A stretch of 46,893 nt of DNA from Alphaproteobacteria bacterium (GTDB lineage: Bacteria; Pseudomonadota; Alphaproteobacteria; UBA11136), in assembly GCA_016776635.1 (NCBI GenBank), contig JADHSZ010000015.1, positions 1 to 46,893 on the forward strand. Reading direction: 5' to 3'. Both the position numbers and the translations under genes were made by a program. Shown piece after piece: positions 6,207 to 15,409 of the stretch. The notes beneath the pieces were generated by a model. It saw nothing but the letters and a program-made list of their open reading frames with translations, was not told where the DNA came from and did not search any database. Position 1 is the stretch's first letter. The number at the start of each line of letters is the position of its first letter.

Positions 6207-7757
6207 ATGAAATCCAAACACGTAGTCCCCGCCCTCTTCGTTCTGCTTGCCGCCGCGGGGGCCGTCTACTTTTGGCCGCTGGTCAAGGGTCCGGCCCTTG
6301 TCGAGACCGCGCAGGTAAAAAATTACACGGGCCATGTGCCGGAAAACATGCGGACGCTGATCCCGCAAAGCCAGTACGACGCCATCGCCGACTCCCTGAT
6401 GAAAACCAACAAAACCGGCAAAACCAGAGACGCCGGGGCGGGGTTGGATGGCGCAACCATCTTCCGCGTGGCGGCCTCCCCCTGTGGCCCGTCGCTGCAA
6501 TATCTGATCACCCAGTACGGCACCAACGCGGCTGTCCCCCTGGCTTTGGAGGCCGTGCGCAAGGGCCTGCAGGATCCACCGGCGGGCTATCTCAACGCGG
6601 TGGGTGCGCCTTTGAAAAACCCCTGGCATTCGAAAAACGCCGCCGGGTTGCGGAACCGCATGGTGGAAACCTTTCTCGACTGGTGCGTCTTTCTTCCCGA
6701 GGCCAGCGGAACTCACGATAACGGCCTGCAATACATCCAAGATTTCGCCTGGTTCTATTACCACAACCCGGCGGGCCGCGATTTCGTCCAGGGCAGAAGC
6801 CCGCTCAACCCGGCCGTGGCGCTTGCCGTGGGCCGGCGCTTCACCAAGGATTTCAGCACCCAGAGAGGCGCCTATATGGACAGCCCCGCCTCCACGGTCC
6901 ACGTGGCGCAATGGGTCAACGATCCGCGTATCGAAATCTCCGACTACCAGAAACAAAACCCCGGCGACTACCGCTCATGGAACGATTTCTTCGCCCGTGA
7001 ACTCACCGTGGATGACGCCACCGGCACCATCCCCAGCCGTCCGGCCACCATGGCGCGGGACCAATTCCCCGAGCGTGATTACATCGTCTCCGCGCCCACC
7101 GACTGCATCATGAACCCGCTGGTTCAGGTGCTGAGCGGGGATTCGACGGCGCAAAGAAAGGTCATCGACAACCCCCTGCAATACGATACCGTGCTTGACG
7201 TCAAGGGTATCCCGCTGAGCCTGGCCCAGCTGCTCGAGGGCGTGCCGCAGGAATACCGGGACCGCTTCGTGGGCGGCTCGGGGCAATCTTGCGTGTTGAT
7301 GCCCAACACCTACCACCACTTCCACGCCCCGGTGAGCGGCACCATCGTCCACGCGGCGGTGGTCCCCAGCAACACCTACGGCTATTCGGACTTTCCCAAC
7401 TGGGCGCCCCTGGACGGCAACGTGGGACGGCCGGGAACCGATTTCAGCCAGTTTCAGGATTTCCAGCGCGGCGTTATCGTCATCGAAGTGACCTATGCCG
7501 GTCTCGACGGCAAGGAAATAACCGGCTATGTGGCGTCCATCCCGGTCGGGCTCGACACCATCGGCTCGGTCACCCTGAATCCCGGTATGGTGCCCGGCAA
7601 GGTGGTCAAGCGGGTCACTACGAAACTCGGCAATTTCTACTACGGCGGCTCGCTGAATATCTTGCTCTATTCCAGGGGCCTGGCCGGCAACGCCATACAG
7701 ACCCGCATGGGCAACCAGATCAACCTGTTCGATGTGGGGTCGCCGCCCGGGAACTAA
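6207..7757 (+). CDS. Membrane-anchored or exported phosphatidylserine-decarboxylase-like protein
   Basis: A 516-residue protein beginning with a hydrophobic segment (residues 7-26, 'VPALFVLLAAAGAVYFW') that acts as a signal peptide or anchor. The middle ('YMDSPAS..HVAQWVNDPRIEISDY', then 'YRSWNDFFARELT') matches the associated region found in some larger PSD-family proteins. The catalytic half shows the usual triad surroundings: Asp299 in 'VSAPTDC', the His cluster 'YHHFHAPVSGT' (369-379), and 'YYGGSLNILLY' with Ser482 in the GGS where the pyruvoyl group would form by self-cleavage. Known PSDs usually have GST or GSS here, so GSL is unusual. AGGAAGG lies before the ATG. The substrate is unproven, and a periplasmic decarboxylase would be uncommon. 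Confidence 0.75.
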   Translation: MKSKHVVPALFVLLAAAGAVYFWPLVKGPALVETAQVKNYTGHVPENMRTLIPQSQYDAIADSLMKTNKTGKTRDAGAGLDGATIFRVAASPCGPSLQYLITQYGTNAAVPLALEAVRKGLQDPPAGYLNAVGAPLKNPWHSKNAAGLRNRMVETFLDWCVFLPEASGTHDNGLQYIQDFAWFYYHNPAGRDFVQGRSPLNPAVALAVGRRFTKDFSTQRGAYMDSPASTVHVAQWVNDPRIEISDYQKQNPGDYRSWNDFFARELTVDDATGTIPSRPATMARDQFPERDYIVSAPTDCIMNPLVQVLSGDSTAQRKVIDNPLQYDTVLDVKGIPLSLAQLLEGVPQEYRDRFVGGSGQSCVLMPNTYHHFHAPVSGTIVHAAVVPSNTYGYSDFPNWAPLDGNVGRPGTDFSQFQDFQRGVIVIEVTYAGLDGKEITGYVASIPVGLDTIGSVTLNPGMVPGKVVKRVTTKLGNFYYGGSLNILLYSRGLAGNAIQTRMGNQINLFDVGSPPGN

Positions 7758-7876
7758 CAGGGAAACAAGCCCGCCATGGACTGAATCCTGGCCCCTTCAT
7801 TTATTTCTGCAATCGATGGCGGCAATGTCTAAGCTGTAGCCAATGCGGTGAAACATCTCTTTGGGAGGTACGCGCA

Positions 7877-8452
7877 ATGGACTGCAGAACCATGATGGCC
7901 CCCATCAAGACCAGCCTGTTCGCCGACGAACCCGCCGCCAGGGCCATCGACTTCATGGTCGAGAAACATATGGGCCTGGTGCCGGTGACCGAGCGCGACG
8001 GCACCTTCGCCGGCCTCATCAGCGGCGACAGCCTGATGGGGTTCATGCTGCCCAAGACCATCTCCATCATGAGCCGGGTGGAACGCGCCATGAGCCACGC
8101 CAGCTATCTCGACGAATCCGCCGAGGAGATGCAGGAACGCCTGGTATCGGTGCGTGGAAAAACCATCGGCGAGCTGGTGGACCGCCAGGTCAGGACGGTC
8201 ACCCCCGACACCCCCCTGATCGACGCCCTGATGCTGATAACCGGCAAGCAATACGTGGTGCCGGTGGTGGATGAGGAGAACAAGCTGCTCGGCGCCATCT
8301 CCTTTTTCTCGGTGCTCTATGGGCTGCACGAGGAATACGACCGCGAGACCGCGCAAAAAGCCAAGCAGAAGGAACGGGCACAGCGTAAACTGGAGAAAGA
8401 AGCGGCGCGCAAGAAGCTGGAGGAGGAGTCGGACAAGGAGTCCGAAGAATGA
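7877..8452 (+). CDS. CBS-domain protein with charged C-terminal tail
   Basis: A 191-residue cytoplasmic protein with two CBS motifs (about residues 8-60 and 92-150; 'GLVPVTERDGTFAGLISG' and 'YVVPVVDEENKLLGAIS'), which normally bind adenine nucleotides. The last ~40 residues are a Lys/Glu-rich helix ('KAKQKERAQRKLEKEAARKK'). The ATG at 7877 follows GGGAGG; a longer reading frame from upstream overlaps the previous gene and is not used. The stop overlaps the start of the permease by ATGA, so the protein is probably a regulatory partner of that transporter. Confidence 0.88.
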   Translation: MDCRTMMAPIKTSLFADEPAARAIDFMVEKHMGLVPVTERDGTFAGLISGDSLMGFMLPKTISIMSRVERAMSHASYLDESAEEMQERLVSVRGKTIGELVDRQVRTVTPDTPLIDALMLITGKQYVVPVVDEENKLLGAISFFSVLYGLHEEYDRETAQKAKQKERAQRKLEKEAARKKLEEESDKESEE

Positions 8453-9864
8453 CCACCGCCACTCCTCTCCCCGGGGACGTCGACGCCCTCGCCGAGGGTA
8501 TCGCCACCGTTCTCCCCATGGGAGCCACGCCCGTCATGGGGCATTCCGTGATCTTCGGCCTCGATCCGCTGTGGCTCAGCGCCACCATCCTCATCGCCAC
8601 CTACGCCATCCTGCTCTCGGAGAAACTCAACCGCACCGTGGTGGTTCTGATCGGCGCCGGTCTGGTGATTGTCACCGGGGTCATCAGCCAGGCCCAGGCC
8701 ATCGCCGGCATCGATTTCAACACCATCGCCCTGCTCACCGGCATGATGATCATCGTCTCCATAACCCGGGTCTCCGGCGTCTTCGAGTTCGTGGCCATCT
8801 GGTCCACCAAAAAGGTCAATGCCGACCCCATGGGCATTCTCATCGTGCTCAGCATCGTCACCGCCGTCTTCTCGGCCTTCCTCGATAACCTGACCACGGT
8901 GCTGCTGGTGGTTCCGGTGGCGCTGCTGATCGTCGAGAAACTGAACATTTCGCCCTATCCCTTCCTGTTCAGCCAGATACTGGCCGCCAATATCGGCGGC
9001 ACGGCGACCCTGATCGGTGATCCGCCCAACATCCTTATCGGCTCGGCCACGGGGCTTACCTTCATGCAGTTCATGACCAATATGGGCCCGCTCTCGGTGA
9101 TTGTGCTGATCGTCATGGTGCCCCTCTTCAAGCTGCTCTGGGCCAAGGGCCTGATCGCCGACGAGAAACACCGCGAACGGGTGATGGGATTCAGGGAAGC
9201 CGACAGCATCAAGGACGTGGTGCTGCTCAAGAAGTCGCTGACCGTGCTGGCGCTGGTCATCGCCGGCTTCATCATCGGCGAGCAATACCACGTCCTGCCC
9301 GGCACCACGGCCATGCTGGGGGCCGCGATACTGTTGCTGGTGGTGAGTTGGGGCGAGACCGAGCACAACCAGGCCGCCCGCCTCCACGAAGCCATGCAGG
9401 AGGTGGAATGGCCGGCGCTGTTCTTCTTCATCGGTCTGTTCGTTATTGTCGCCGGGGTCGAACATGCCGGCATGCTGACCATCCTCGGCAAGGCGCTGAC
9501 CGAGTTTACCGGCGGCGATCTGGAGGCCACGGCCTACGCCACCCTGTGGCTCTCGGCGGTGGTCTCGGCGGCGGTGGACAATATCCCCTTCGTCGCCACC
9601 ATGATCCCGCTGGTGGAATCCATGGAACCCGCGTTCGGCGGCAGGGACATCATGGAGCCGGTGTGGTGGTCGCTGGCCCTGGGGGCCTGTCTCGGCGGCA
9701 ACGGCTCGCTGATCGGGGCCGCCGCCAATGTGATGGTCTCGGGTCTTGGCGCCCGCGCCGGCTACCCCATCAGCTTCTTCACCTTCCTCAAGATCGGCAT
9801 GCCGCTGATGCTTCTCAGCGTCGCCATCGCCCATCTCTATGTGTGGCTGAGGTATTTTTTCTAG
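8449..9864 (+). CDS. ArsB/NhaD/SLC13-type ion permease
   Basis: A 471-residue integral membrane protein with about 11-12 hydrophobic segments in two similar halves. The 'FLDNLTTVLLVVPVAL' and 'AAVDNIPFVATMIPLVE' repeats, one in each half, and 'NIGGTATLIGDPPN'/'LGGNGSLIGAAANV' are the hallmark of the ion transporter superfamily that includes ArsB, NhaD and citrate carriers. The transported ion cannot be told from this. It is translationally coupled to the CBS protein upstream, which may gate it according to nucleotide level. A large open frame on the opposite strand (8317-9834) is a compositional shadow. Confidence 0.88.
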   Translation: MTTATPLPGDVDALAEGIATVLPMGATPVMGHSVIFGLDPLWLSATILIATYAILLSEKLNRTVVVLIGAGLVIVTGVISQAQAIAGIDFNTIALLTGMMIIVSITRVSGVFEFVAIWSTKKVNADPMGILIVLSIVTAVFSAFLDNLTTVLLVVPVALLIVEKLNISPYPFLFSQILAANIGGTATLIGDPPNILIGSATGLTFMQFMTNMGPLSVIVLIVMVPLFKLLWAKGLIADEKHRERVMGFREADSIKDVVLLKKSLTVLALVIAGFIIGEQYHVLPGTTAMLGAAILLLVVSWGETEHNQAARLHEAMQEVEWPALFFFIGLFVIVAGVEHAGMLTILGKALTEFTGGDLEATAYATLWLSAVVSAAVDNIPFVATMIPLVESMEPAFGGRDIMEPVWWSLALGACLGGNGSLIGAAANVMVSGLGARAGYPISFFTFLKIGMPLMLLSVAIAHLYVWLRYFF

Positions 9865-9903
9865 TAGATCCTACCCGCCAATTTCAAACCGGAGGACAGC
9901 GCC

Positions 9904-10566
9904 TTGACCACCGACGCCCCCAGCAACGCCCCCAGCGAACGTACGCGGCTGCGCCGCCGTCATGACCGCGCCAGCTACGACAAGGAAACGATCCACGCCA
10001 TCCTCGATGCCACAATGATTTGTCACGTCGGCATTTCCATCGACGGCCAGCCCTTCGTGACTCCGACCATCCATTGGCGCGAGGGCAACCGGATCTATTT
10101 CCACGGTTCGTCCAAGAGCCGCACCTTCTGCCACATGATGACCGACGCCCCGGTCTGCGTCAGCGTATCGCTGCTCGACGGAATCGTCCTTGCCCGTTCG
10201 GGCTTCAACCACTCGGTGAATTATCGCTCCGTCATGCTGTTCGGGACGGCGCGCCAGGTCGAGGACGGCGCGGCCAAGACCAAACATCTCAAAACCTTCA
10301 TCGAGCGCATGTTTCCCGGCCGCTGGGAGGAACTGCGCCCGGTCAGTGCCAAGGAGATCAAGGCCACCAAGGTGGTGTGGATGGAGATCGACGAAGCCTC
10401 CGCCAAGCTGCGCACGGGCGGCCCCAATGACAATGAAGACGATTACAGCCAGCCGGTCTGGGCCGGGGTGCTGCCCATCACCACCACTACGGACAAGCCC
10501 GAACCCTGTCCACGCCTGATGGAAGGCATCGCCGAGCCGGACTACCTGCGCGCGTTCAAGGCGTGA
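9904..10566 (+). CDS. Pyridoxamine 5'-phosphate oxidase-like (split-barrel flavin-binding) protein
   Basis: A 220-residue protein of the PNPOx-like / NimA-like family. It shows 'TMICHVGISIDGQPFVTPTIHWREGNRIYFHGS', then 'SRTFCHMM' and 'NYRSVMLFGTARQV', the usual flavin-nucleotide-binding strand pattern. The start is taken as TTG at 9904 because GGAGG lies eight bases upstream, and no ATG or GTG gives a full N-terminus. The exact reaction is unknown; members reduce small molecules or bind FMN or F420. Confidence 0.82.
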   Translation: MTTDAPSNAPSERTRLRRRHDRASYDKETIHAILDATMICHVGISIDGQPFVTPTIHWREGNRIYFHGSSKSRTFCHMMTDAPVCVSVSLLDGIVLARSGFNHSVNYRSVMLFGTARQVEDGAAKTKHLKTFIERMFPGRWEELRPVSAKEIKATKVVWMEIDEASAKLRTGGPNDNEDDYSQPVWAGVLPITTTTDKPEPCPRLMEGIAEPDYLRAFKA

Positions 10567-10583
10567 ATAAACAGCGCCAGGGT

Positions 10584-10603
10584 GGGCCAGGGTACGTCGG
10601 CCC
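10584..10603 (+). repeat. Intergenic stem-loop repeat, copy 3
   Basis: The sequence is exactly GGGCCAGGGTACGTCGGCCC, the commonest form in this window, followed by TATAAGAAG. A CTCAATAAAGAGGCC tail comes slightly further on. It lies just downstream of the PNPOx-like gene. Confidence 0.85.
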
Positions 10604-10676
10604 TATAAGAAGATGCGGCGCTCAATAAAGAGGCCCGCCTTGCCTGCTATCGCGATGCGGGCTATGGGGAACCCTT

Positions 10677-11129
10677 ATGCCGGAAATCTACATAGACGCC
10701 GACGCCTGTCCGGTGCGCGACGAAACCCTGCGCGTGGCGGAGCGTCACGGGCTCAAGACATTCATGGTGAGCGATGGCGGCATCCGCCCGCCGCGCGATC
10801 CCCTGGTGGAGTTGGTGGTGGTGGCTCATGGGGCCGACGCCGCCGATGACTGGATCGCCGAACACATCCAATCCTCTGATATCTGCGTCACCAACGACAT
10901 TCCCCTGGCCGCGCGCTGTCTCGAACGCGGCGCGTTTGTTTTGCGCACTGATGGGGAACCATTTACCGAAAACAGCATCGGCATGGCCCTGGCCCAGCGC
11001 CAACTGATGCAGAATTTACGGGACAGCGGCGAGGTCACCGGCGGCCCGCCGCCCTTCGCCAAATCCCACCGTTCCCAATTTCTCGACCGCCTGGAAACTA
11101 TCGTACAGGCGGCGATACGCGGGAAATAA
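10677..11129 (+). CDS. YaiI/YqxD (UPF0178) family protein
   Basis: A 150-residue protein with the family's conserved N-terminus 'IYIDADACPVRDE' (D8 and D10 in an acidic PIN-like site), 'VTNDIPLAARCLERGA', and the C-terminal 'GGPPPF...RSQFLDRLE'. The family has a PIN/NYN-like fold and is presumed to act on nucleic acid, but no function is established. Its length is normal. It converges with actP, the two stops being about two bases apart. Confidence 0.9.
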   Translation: MPEIYIDADACPVRDETLRVAERHGLKTFMVSDGGIRPPRDPLVELVVVAHGADAADDWIAEHIQSSDICVTNDIPLAARCLERGAFVLRTDGEPFTENSIGMALAQRQLMQNLRDSGEVTGGPPPFAKSHRSQFLDRLETIVQAAIRGK

Positions 11130-11131
11130 CC

Positions 11132-12661
11132 CTAACCCTCTCCAACCCGCCCCATTTCCGAGCGGATATATTGCAGGTCGAAGGCCTCGCGCTCGCCCGC
11201 CGCCCGCGTGGACGTGTCGGAGACGGAAAAGCCCCAGGCCGCCAGGAAGGCCGCGCTCATGGCGAACAAGGCGGGGTATTTATAGGGGAAGACGGCCTGC
11301 GCATTACCCAGCACGTCCACCCATACCGTGGGCCCCAGAATCATCAGCCCCACCGCCACGCCAAGGCCACAGGCGCCGCCCCAAAAGGCCCCGCGCGTGG
11401 TCAGCCGCGACCAGTACATGGACAGCAACAGCACCGGGAAATTGGCGCTCGCCGCGATAGCAAACGCCAGCCCCACCATGAAGGCCACGTTCTGTTGCTC
11501 GAAGACGATTCCCAGTCCGATGGCGAGAACCCCCAGCCCCACCGTGGCCAGGCGCGAGACCCGTAATTCCTCGGCGTCATCGGCCTCGCCGTGGCGGAAT
11601 ACGCTGGCATACAGATCATGACTCACCGCCGACGCCCCGGCCAATGTGAGCCCCGAGACCACCGCCAGGATGGTGGCGAAGGCCACTGCCGAGATAAAAC
11701 CCAGGAACAAATCGCCGCCGGTGGCCTGGGCCAGGTGGATCGCCGCCATGTTGTTGCCGCCGATCAGCGCGCCCGCGGAGTCGAGAAACCGCGCGTCGCC
11801 GCCCACCAGAACGATGGCCCCGAAGCCGATAATAAACGTCAGAATGTAGAAATAGCCGATGAAGCCGGTGGCGTAGAACACCGAACTCCGCGCCTCGCGC
11901 GCATCGGCCACGGTGAAAAAACGCATCAGGATATGGGGCAACCCGGCGGTGCCGAACATCAAGGCCAGCCCCAATGAAATGGCCGAGACCGGATCGCTGA
12001 GCAGCCCCCCCGGCGCCATGATGGCTTCCCCTTTCGGATGCACGTCCACGGCGCGCTCGAACAGGGTCTCGAAGCTGAAGCCCATATTCCACAGCACGGC
12101 GATGGCCATGAAGCTGGCCCCCAGCAACAACAGCACCGCCTTGATGATCTGCACCCAGGTGGTGGCGATCATGCCGCCGAAGCTCACATAGAGGATCATC
12201 AACACGCCGACGATAATCACCGCCGATTCATAAGGCAGCCCGAACAACAGCTCGATCAGCTTTCCCGCCCCCACCATCTGCGCGATGAGATACAGAATCA
12301 CCGTGGCCAGGGCGCCGCAGGCCGAGATCGAGCGCACCGGCACCGCCGACAACCGGAACGACACCACATCGGCGAAGGTATAACGCCCCAGATTGCGCAG
12401 CCGCTCGGCGATGAGGAACAGAATGATGGGCCATCCCACCAGGAAACCGATGGAATAGATCAGCCCGTCATAGCCCGACAAAAACACCAGCCCCGAGATA
12501 CCCAGAAAGGAGGCCGCCGACATATAATCCCCGGCGATGGCCAGCCCGTTCTGCAAGGCCGTGATATTGCCGCCCGCGGCGTAAAAATGATCGCGCGTGC
12601 GGGTGCGCCGCGCCGCCCACCAGGTAATGGCCAGCGTCGCCGCCACGAAGACGAAGAACAT
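11132..12661 (-). CDS. actP: Cation/acetate symporter
   Basis: A sodium:solute symporter of the ActP type, 509 residues from the ATG at 12661, with about 13 membrane segments. Diagnostic stretches are '[34 protein letters not shown]' (in part), '[18 protein letters not shown]' and '[17 protein letters not shown]'. It brings acetate and related short acids into the cell. It follows yjcH on the same strand, the usual pair. The chosen ATG leaves a very short N-terminus. An in-frame CTG overlapping the end of yjcH would add '[10 protein letters not shown]', which looks native, so the true start may be a rare CTG coupled to yjcH. Confidence 0.92.
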   Translation of the reverse strand: MFFVFVAATLAITWWAARRTRTRDHFYAAGGNITALQNGLAIAGDYMSAASFLGISGLVFLSGYDGLIYSIGFLVGWPIILFLIAERLRNLGRYTFADVVSFRLSAVPVRSISACGALATVILYLIAQMVGAGKLIELLFGLPYESAVIIVGVLMILYVSFGGMIATTWVQIIKAVLLLLGASFMAIAVLWNMGFSFETLFERAVDVHPKGEAIMAPGGLLSDPVSAISLGLALMFGTAGLPHILMRFFTVADAREARSSVFYATGFIGYFYILTFIIGFGAIVLVGGDARFLDSAGALIGGNNMAAIHLAQATGGDLFLGFISAVAFATILAVVSGLTLAGASAVSHDLYASVFRHGEADDAEELRVSRLATVGLGVLAIGLGIVFEQQNVAFMVGLAFAIAASANFPVLLLSMYWSRLTTRGAFWGGACGLGVAVGLMILGPTVWVDVLGNAQAVFPYKYPALFAMSAAFLAAWGFSVSDTSTRAAGEREAFDLQYIRSEMGRVGEG

Positions 12662-12687
12662 GGCGATGGCGGGAATATTGAGGTCTG

Positions 12688-12999
12688 TCAGTGTCCCGCC
12701 TCTTTAAGAATTTCCCGGGTGATCTCGTCGAAATGGGTGTTGGCCCAATAGACGTAAACCCCCGTCGCCGCGAAGGCGGAGAGAATGATGGCGATGCCCA
12801 GCGGAATACCGATGGTCAGCACGCCTGTCTCGCTAAGGGGCACCGCCAGCCAGTGGGGGGCGAATGCGATGGTCAGGATGAAGCCGAAATAGACCACCAG
12901 CATGAAGCACGTCAGCCGCCGCCCCATGCGCTCCTTGCGCGCGACCATGACCTGGAACTTGGGGTTCTCCCGGATTTTATGTGCGGTGGCGATATCCAT
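12688..12999 (-). CDS. yjcH: DUF485 inner membrane protein (YjcH)
   Basis: A 103-residue protein with two membrane helices ('[18 protein letters not shown]' and '[25 protein letters not shown]'), the N-terminal '[19 protein letters not shown]' and the C-terminal 'FDEITREI' seen in YjcH proteins. It is encoded immediately before actP and is the usual companion of acetate symporters. A damaged second copy lies at 16117-16335. Confidence 0.93.
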   Translation of the reverse strand: MDIATAHKIRENPKFQVMVARKERMGRRLTCFMLVVYFGFILTIAFAPHWLAVPLSETGVLTIGIPLGIAIILSAFAATGVYVYWANTHFDEITREILKEAGH

Positions 13000-13078
13000 G
13001 GGGCTTCTCTGCGCGCGCGGCTTCTCCTTTATCTAGCGGCCGCCACTTTGCCCGAAACCACGGGGAAGGGGAAGGGGC

Positions 13079-13210
13079 GGGCCAGGGTACGTCGGCCCTA
13101 TAAACGGGCCAGGGTACGTCGGCCCTATAAACGGGCCAGGGTACGTCGGCCCTATAAACGGGCCAGGGTACGTCGGCCCTATAAACGGGCCAGGGTACGT
13201 CGGCCCTATA
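13079..13210 (+). repeat. Tandem array of five stem-loop repeats, 27-bp period
   Basis: Five identical copies of the 20-bp hairpin (starting at 13079, 13106, 13133, 13160 and 13187) are separated by the constant 7-base TATAAAC. The array sits between the 5' end of yjcH and the 3' end of the next minus-strand gene. The open frames through it only reflect the repeat. It is not CRISPR, as the spacers are identical and far too short. Confidence 0.95.
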
Positions 13211-13226
13211 CGGGCGAACGATTTTT

Positions 13227-13637
13227 TCATGACGGCGCTCCCATCGCCCGGCGCAGAGCGCGATAGGCTTTGCGCCCCAGGAAGTAAAGGCCGACGACGA
13301 CGGCTGCGCCCGCCAGGATGCCGAAAACTTCTCCGCCGCCCAGATGCATCGTCAGGCCGGTAATGGCGGCGATAACCACGGCCCCGGAAATGATGAGGGC
13401 CTTAACCCCCAGGATACCGCTGCGGGGTCCAGGCTCGGAGTTTTCACTCTCGCCGCGGTGGCGCCACACGTGCATCCCCGAGACAACGAACACCATGGAA
13501 CTCAGGGGGACCACTATGAAGCCGGTGAGAACGAGGGTCTCATCGAGGCCGTGAAGGGCGACGGTCAAACCAATCACACCGCACAAGGCGGCAGCCGTGG
13601 CGATGAGCTGGTCTTTCTTGGGGTTATTCTCACTCAT
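13227..13637 (-). CDS. Hypothetical small membrane protein
   Basis: A 136-residue protein of unrecognised family, with four likely membrane segments: 'LIATAAALCGVIGLTVAL', 'LVLTGFIVVPLSSMVFVVSG', 'ALIISGAVVIAAITGLTM' and 'VFGILAGAAVVVGLYFLG'. A charged loop ('RHRGESENSEPGP') separates the two pairs, and the C-terminus is basic. Codon use resembles its neighbours, and the start context is normal. No function can be given. Confidence 0.7.
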   Translation of the reverse strand: MSENNPKKDQLIATAAALCGVIGLTVALHGLDETLVLTGFIVVPLSSMVFVVSGMHVWRHRGESENSEPGPRSGILGVKALIISGAVVIAAITGLTMHLGGGEVFGILAGAAVVVGLYFLGRKAYRALRRAMGAPS

Positions 13638-13895
13638 TGATCCGCGCTCCCGCTTTTAAAGGGTGCTTACCCTTGCAACGCTAGCGCACGATCTTCACTT
13701 GAACCAAGCTTTAACGTCACTTTCGCGTCTTGTGTGAAACAGACAAAAAATCTCACCTTCTGCGGCGATCGTCTGCCTTTAGAGGCCACCGCCCCTATGT
13801 CAGCACTTAGCCACCAGCAGACATTGAGCCTGGATGGTTTCCAGTCGTTCTCATTCGTTCCCAAGTGCCATATACTCCCCGCCAAGGGGAACAAC

Positions 13896-15287
13896 ATGAG
13901 GAAACTCTGGTTTCTATCGTTTCTGATCGTCGCCGTGGCGGCATTGCTTCTCACGTCCGGCCCGGGCGCCGACGTTGAGGAAGAAGCGGCAGCCAACCCG
14001 TCCGATCCCAGGATCCAGGGTGTCCTTGCCGATGCCCTCGGCGTCGCCAAAGCCATTAAGGACAAAGCTTTTCGCGCTGGCGCTCTGAGTGCAATTGCCG
14101 AAGCCCAGGTGAAGGCCGGGGATGTGGACGAGGCGCTCGGCACCATCGAGGTGGCCCTCGGCATTGCCGACGTCATCGAGGGGGGCAACAAGCGCGGTTA
14201 TGCCTTGAGCAACATTGCCAGAGCCCAGGCGAAAGCCGGGAACATGGACGGGGCGCTACGCGCCGCCGATGGTATCTCGGAGTATGACTACCGCGCCCGA
14301 GCCTTGAGCGCCATTGCCCAGGCCCAGGCGGAGGCCGGGGATGTGGACGGGGCGCTGCGCACCGCTGGTGGTATCTCGGATTTTCATAAACACGCCCAGG
14401 CTTTGATCGACATTACCAGAGTCCAGGCGAAAGCCGGGGATGTGGACGGGGCGTTGCGCGCCGCCAACAGCCTCTCGAGGAATTACGACCGCGCCCGAGC
14501 CCTGAGCGACATTGCTGACGCCCAGGCAACGGCCGGGGATGTGGACGGGGCGCTCGGCACCATCGAGGTTGCCCTCGGCGTTGCCAACGTCATCGAGAGC
14601 GTTGGACAGCACGGGTATGCCCTGAGCGAAATTACCAGAGTCCAGGCGGAGGCCGGAGACGTAGACGGGGCGATACGCACCGCCAACACCATCGAGGACA
14701 ACACGTGGCGCGGCGTGGCCCCGAGCTACATTGCCGGAGCCCAAGTGAAAACCGGTGACATGGACGGGGCGCTGCGCACCGCCAATGGTATCCCGGAGAA
14801 TGACGACCGCGCCTCGGCTTTGGGGGCAGTTGCTAGAGCCCAGGCAGCGACCGGAGATGTGGACGGGGCGCTGCACACCATTGAGGTTGCCCTCGGCGTT
14901 GCCGACGTCATCGAGAGCGATAGCTCGCGCGAGTATGCCCTGAGCGACATTGCCCAAGCCCAGGCAGCGGCCGGGGATGTGGACGGGGCGCTGCGCACCG
15001 CCAACGCCATCGCGGACAGTTATTTTAGCGGCGTGGCCCTGAGCAACATTGCCAGAGCTCAGGCGAAAGCCGGGGACATGGACGGGGCGCCTCGCACCGC
15101 CACCGCCATCGAGGATGATTATTTTCGCGTCGAGGCCCTGGGCGAGGTTGCCGGAATCCAGGCAGCGGCCGGGGACGTGGACGGGGCGCTACGCACCGCC
15201 AACTCCATTGCGGACGATTATCATCGCGTCGTTGCCCTGAGCGCCGTTGCCCAACATCTGGCGGAGAAGAAACAGGAAGGCCCGTAA
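13896..15287 (+). CDS. Exported protein of eleven TPR-like tandem repeats
   Basis: A 463-residue protein. Residues ~5-22 are hydrophobic (signal peptide or anchor), followed by an acidic linker. The rest is eleven repeats of about 34-44 residues built on 'A(L)S.IA.AQA.AGDVDGALRTA', the helix-turn-helix pattern of tetratricopeptide-like solenoids. Three repeats (first, fifth and eighth) carry a longer second helix, 'GTIEVALG(I/V)A(D/N)VIE', so there is an order above the single unit. DNA identity between units is high, pointing to recent duplication. AAGGGGAAC precedes the ATG at 13896; earlier in-frame starts lack the signal. It is probably a periplasmic scaffold, partner unknown. Confidence 0.75.
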   Translation: MRKLWFLSFLIVAVAALLLTSGPGADVEEEAAANPSDPRIQGVLADALGVAKAIKDKAFRAGALSAIAEAQVKAGDVDEALGTIEVALGIADVIEGGNKRGYALSNIARAQAKAGNMDGALRAADGISEYDYRARALSAIAQAQAEAGDVDGALRTAGGISDFHKHAQALIDITRVQAKAGDVDGALRAANSLSRNYDRARALSDIADAQATAGDVDGALGTIEVALGVANVIESVGQHGYALSEITRVQAEAGDVDGAIRTANTIEDNTWRGVAPSYIAGAQVKTGDMDGALRTANGIPENDDRASALGAVARAQAATGDVDGALHTIEVALGVADVIESDSSREYALSDIAQAQAAAGDVDGALRTANAIADSYFSGVALSNIARAQAKAGDMDGAPRTATAIEDDYFRVEALGEVAGIQAAAGDVDGALRTANSIADDYHRVVALSAVAQHLAEKKQEGP

Positions 15288-15340
15288 GCCGGCACGGGGA
15301 ACCGAAAGTAAAGAATCTGTCCCGGCGGTATGTCCGTTTT

Positions 15341-15360
15341 GGGCCAGAGTACGTCGGCCC
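15341..15360 (+). repeat. Intergenic stem-loop repeat, copy with extended stem
   Basis: GGGCCAGAGTACGTCGGCCC flanked by TTTT on the left and CAAAA on the right, so the stem can extend by several further pairs. It lies between the convergent repeat-protein gene and the 15410-15946 gene and could serve as a terminator for either. Confidence 0.85.
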
Positions 15361-15409
15361 CAAAAGGGTCATAAGCGGACGGTGATTCCGACAACACCAT
15401 CCGCGTCAA

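Noticed and set aside
8317..9834. 505-residue open frame on the minus strand
   Set aside because: It lies antisense to the permease, is rich in His/Gly/Asp/Glu with no fold signal, and is explained by GC-rich codon bias of the real gene.
13079..13210. CRISPR array
   Set aside because: Period is 27 bp with identical 7-base spacers and no cas genes; copies of the repeat occur singly elsewhere.
13033..13230. Open frame with repeated PTYPGPFIG units, and the plus-strand ARVRRPYK frame through the same DNA
   Set aside because: Both simply translate the 27-bp hairpin array, which is open in several frames. There is no ribosome-binding site or independent coding signal.
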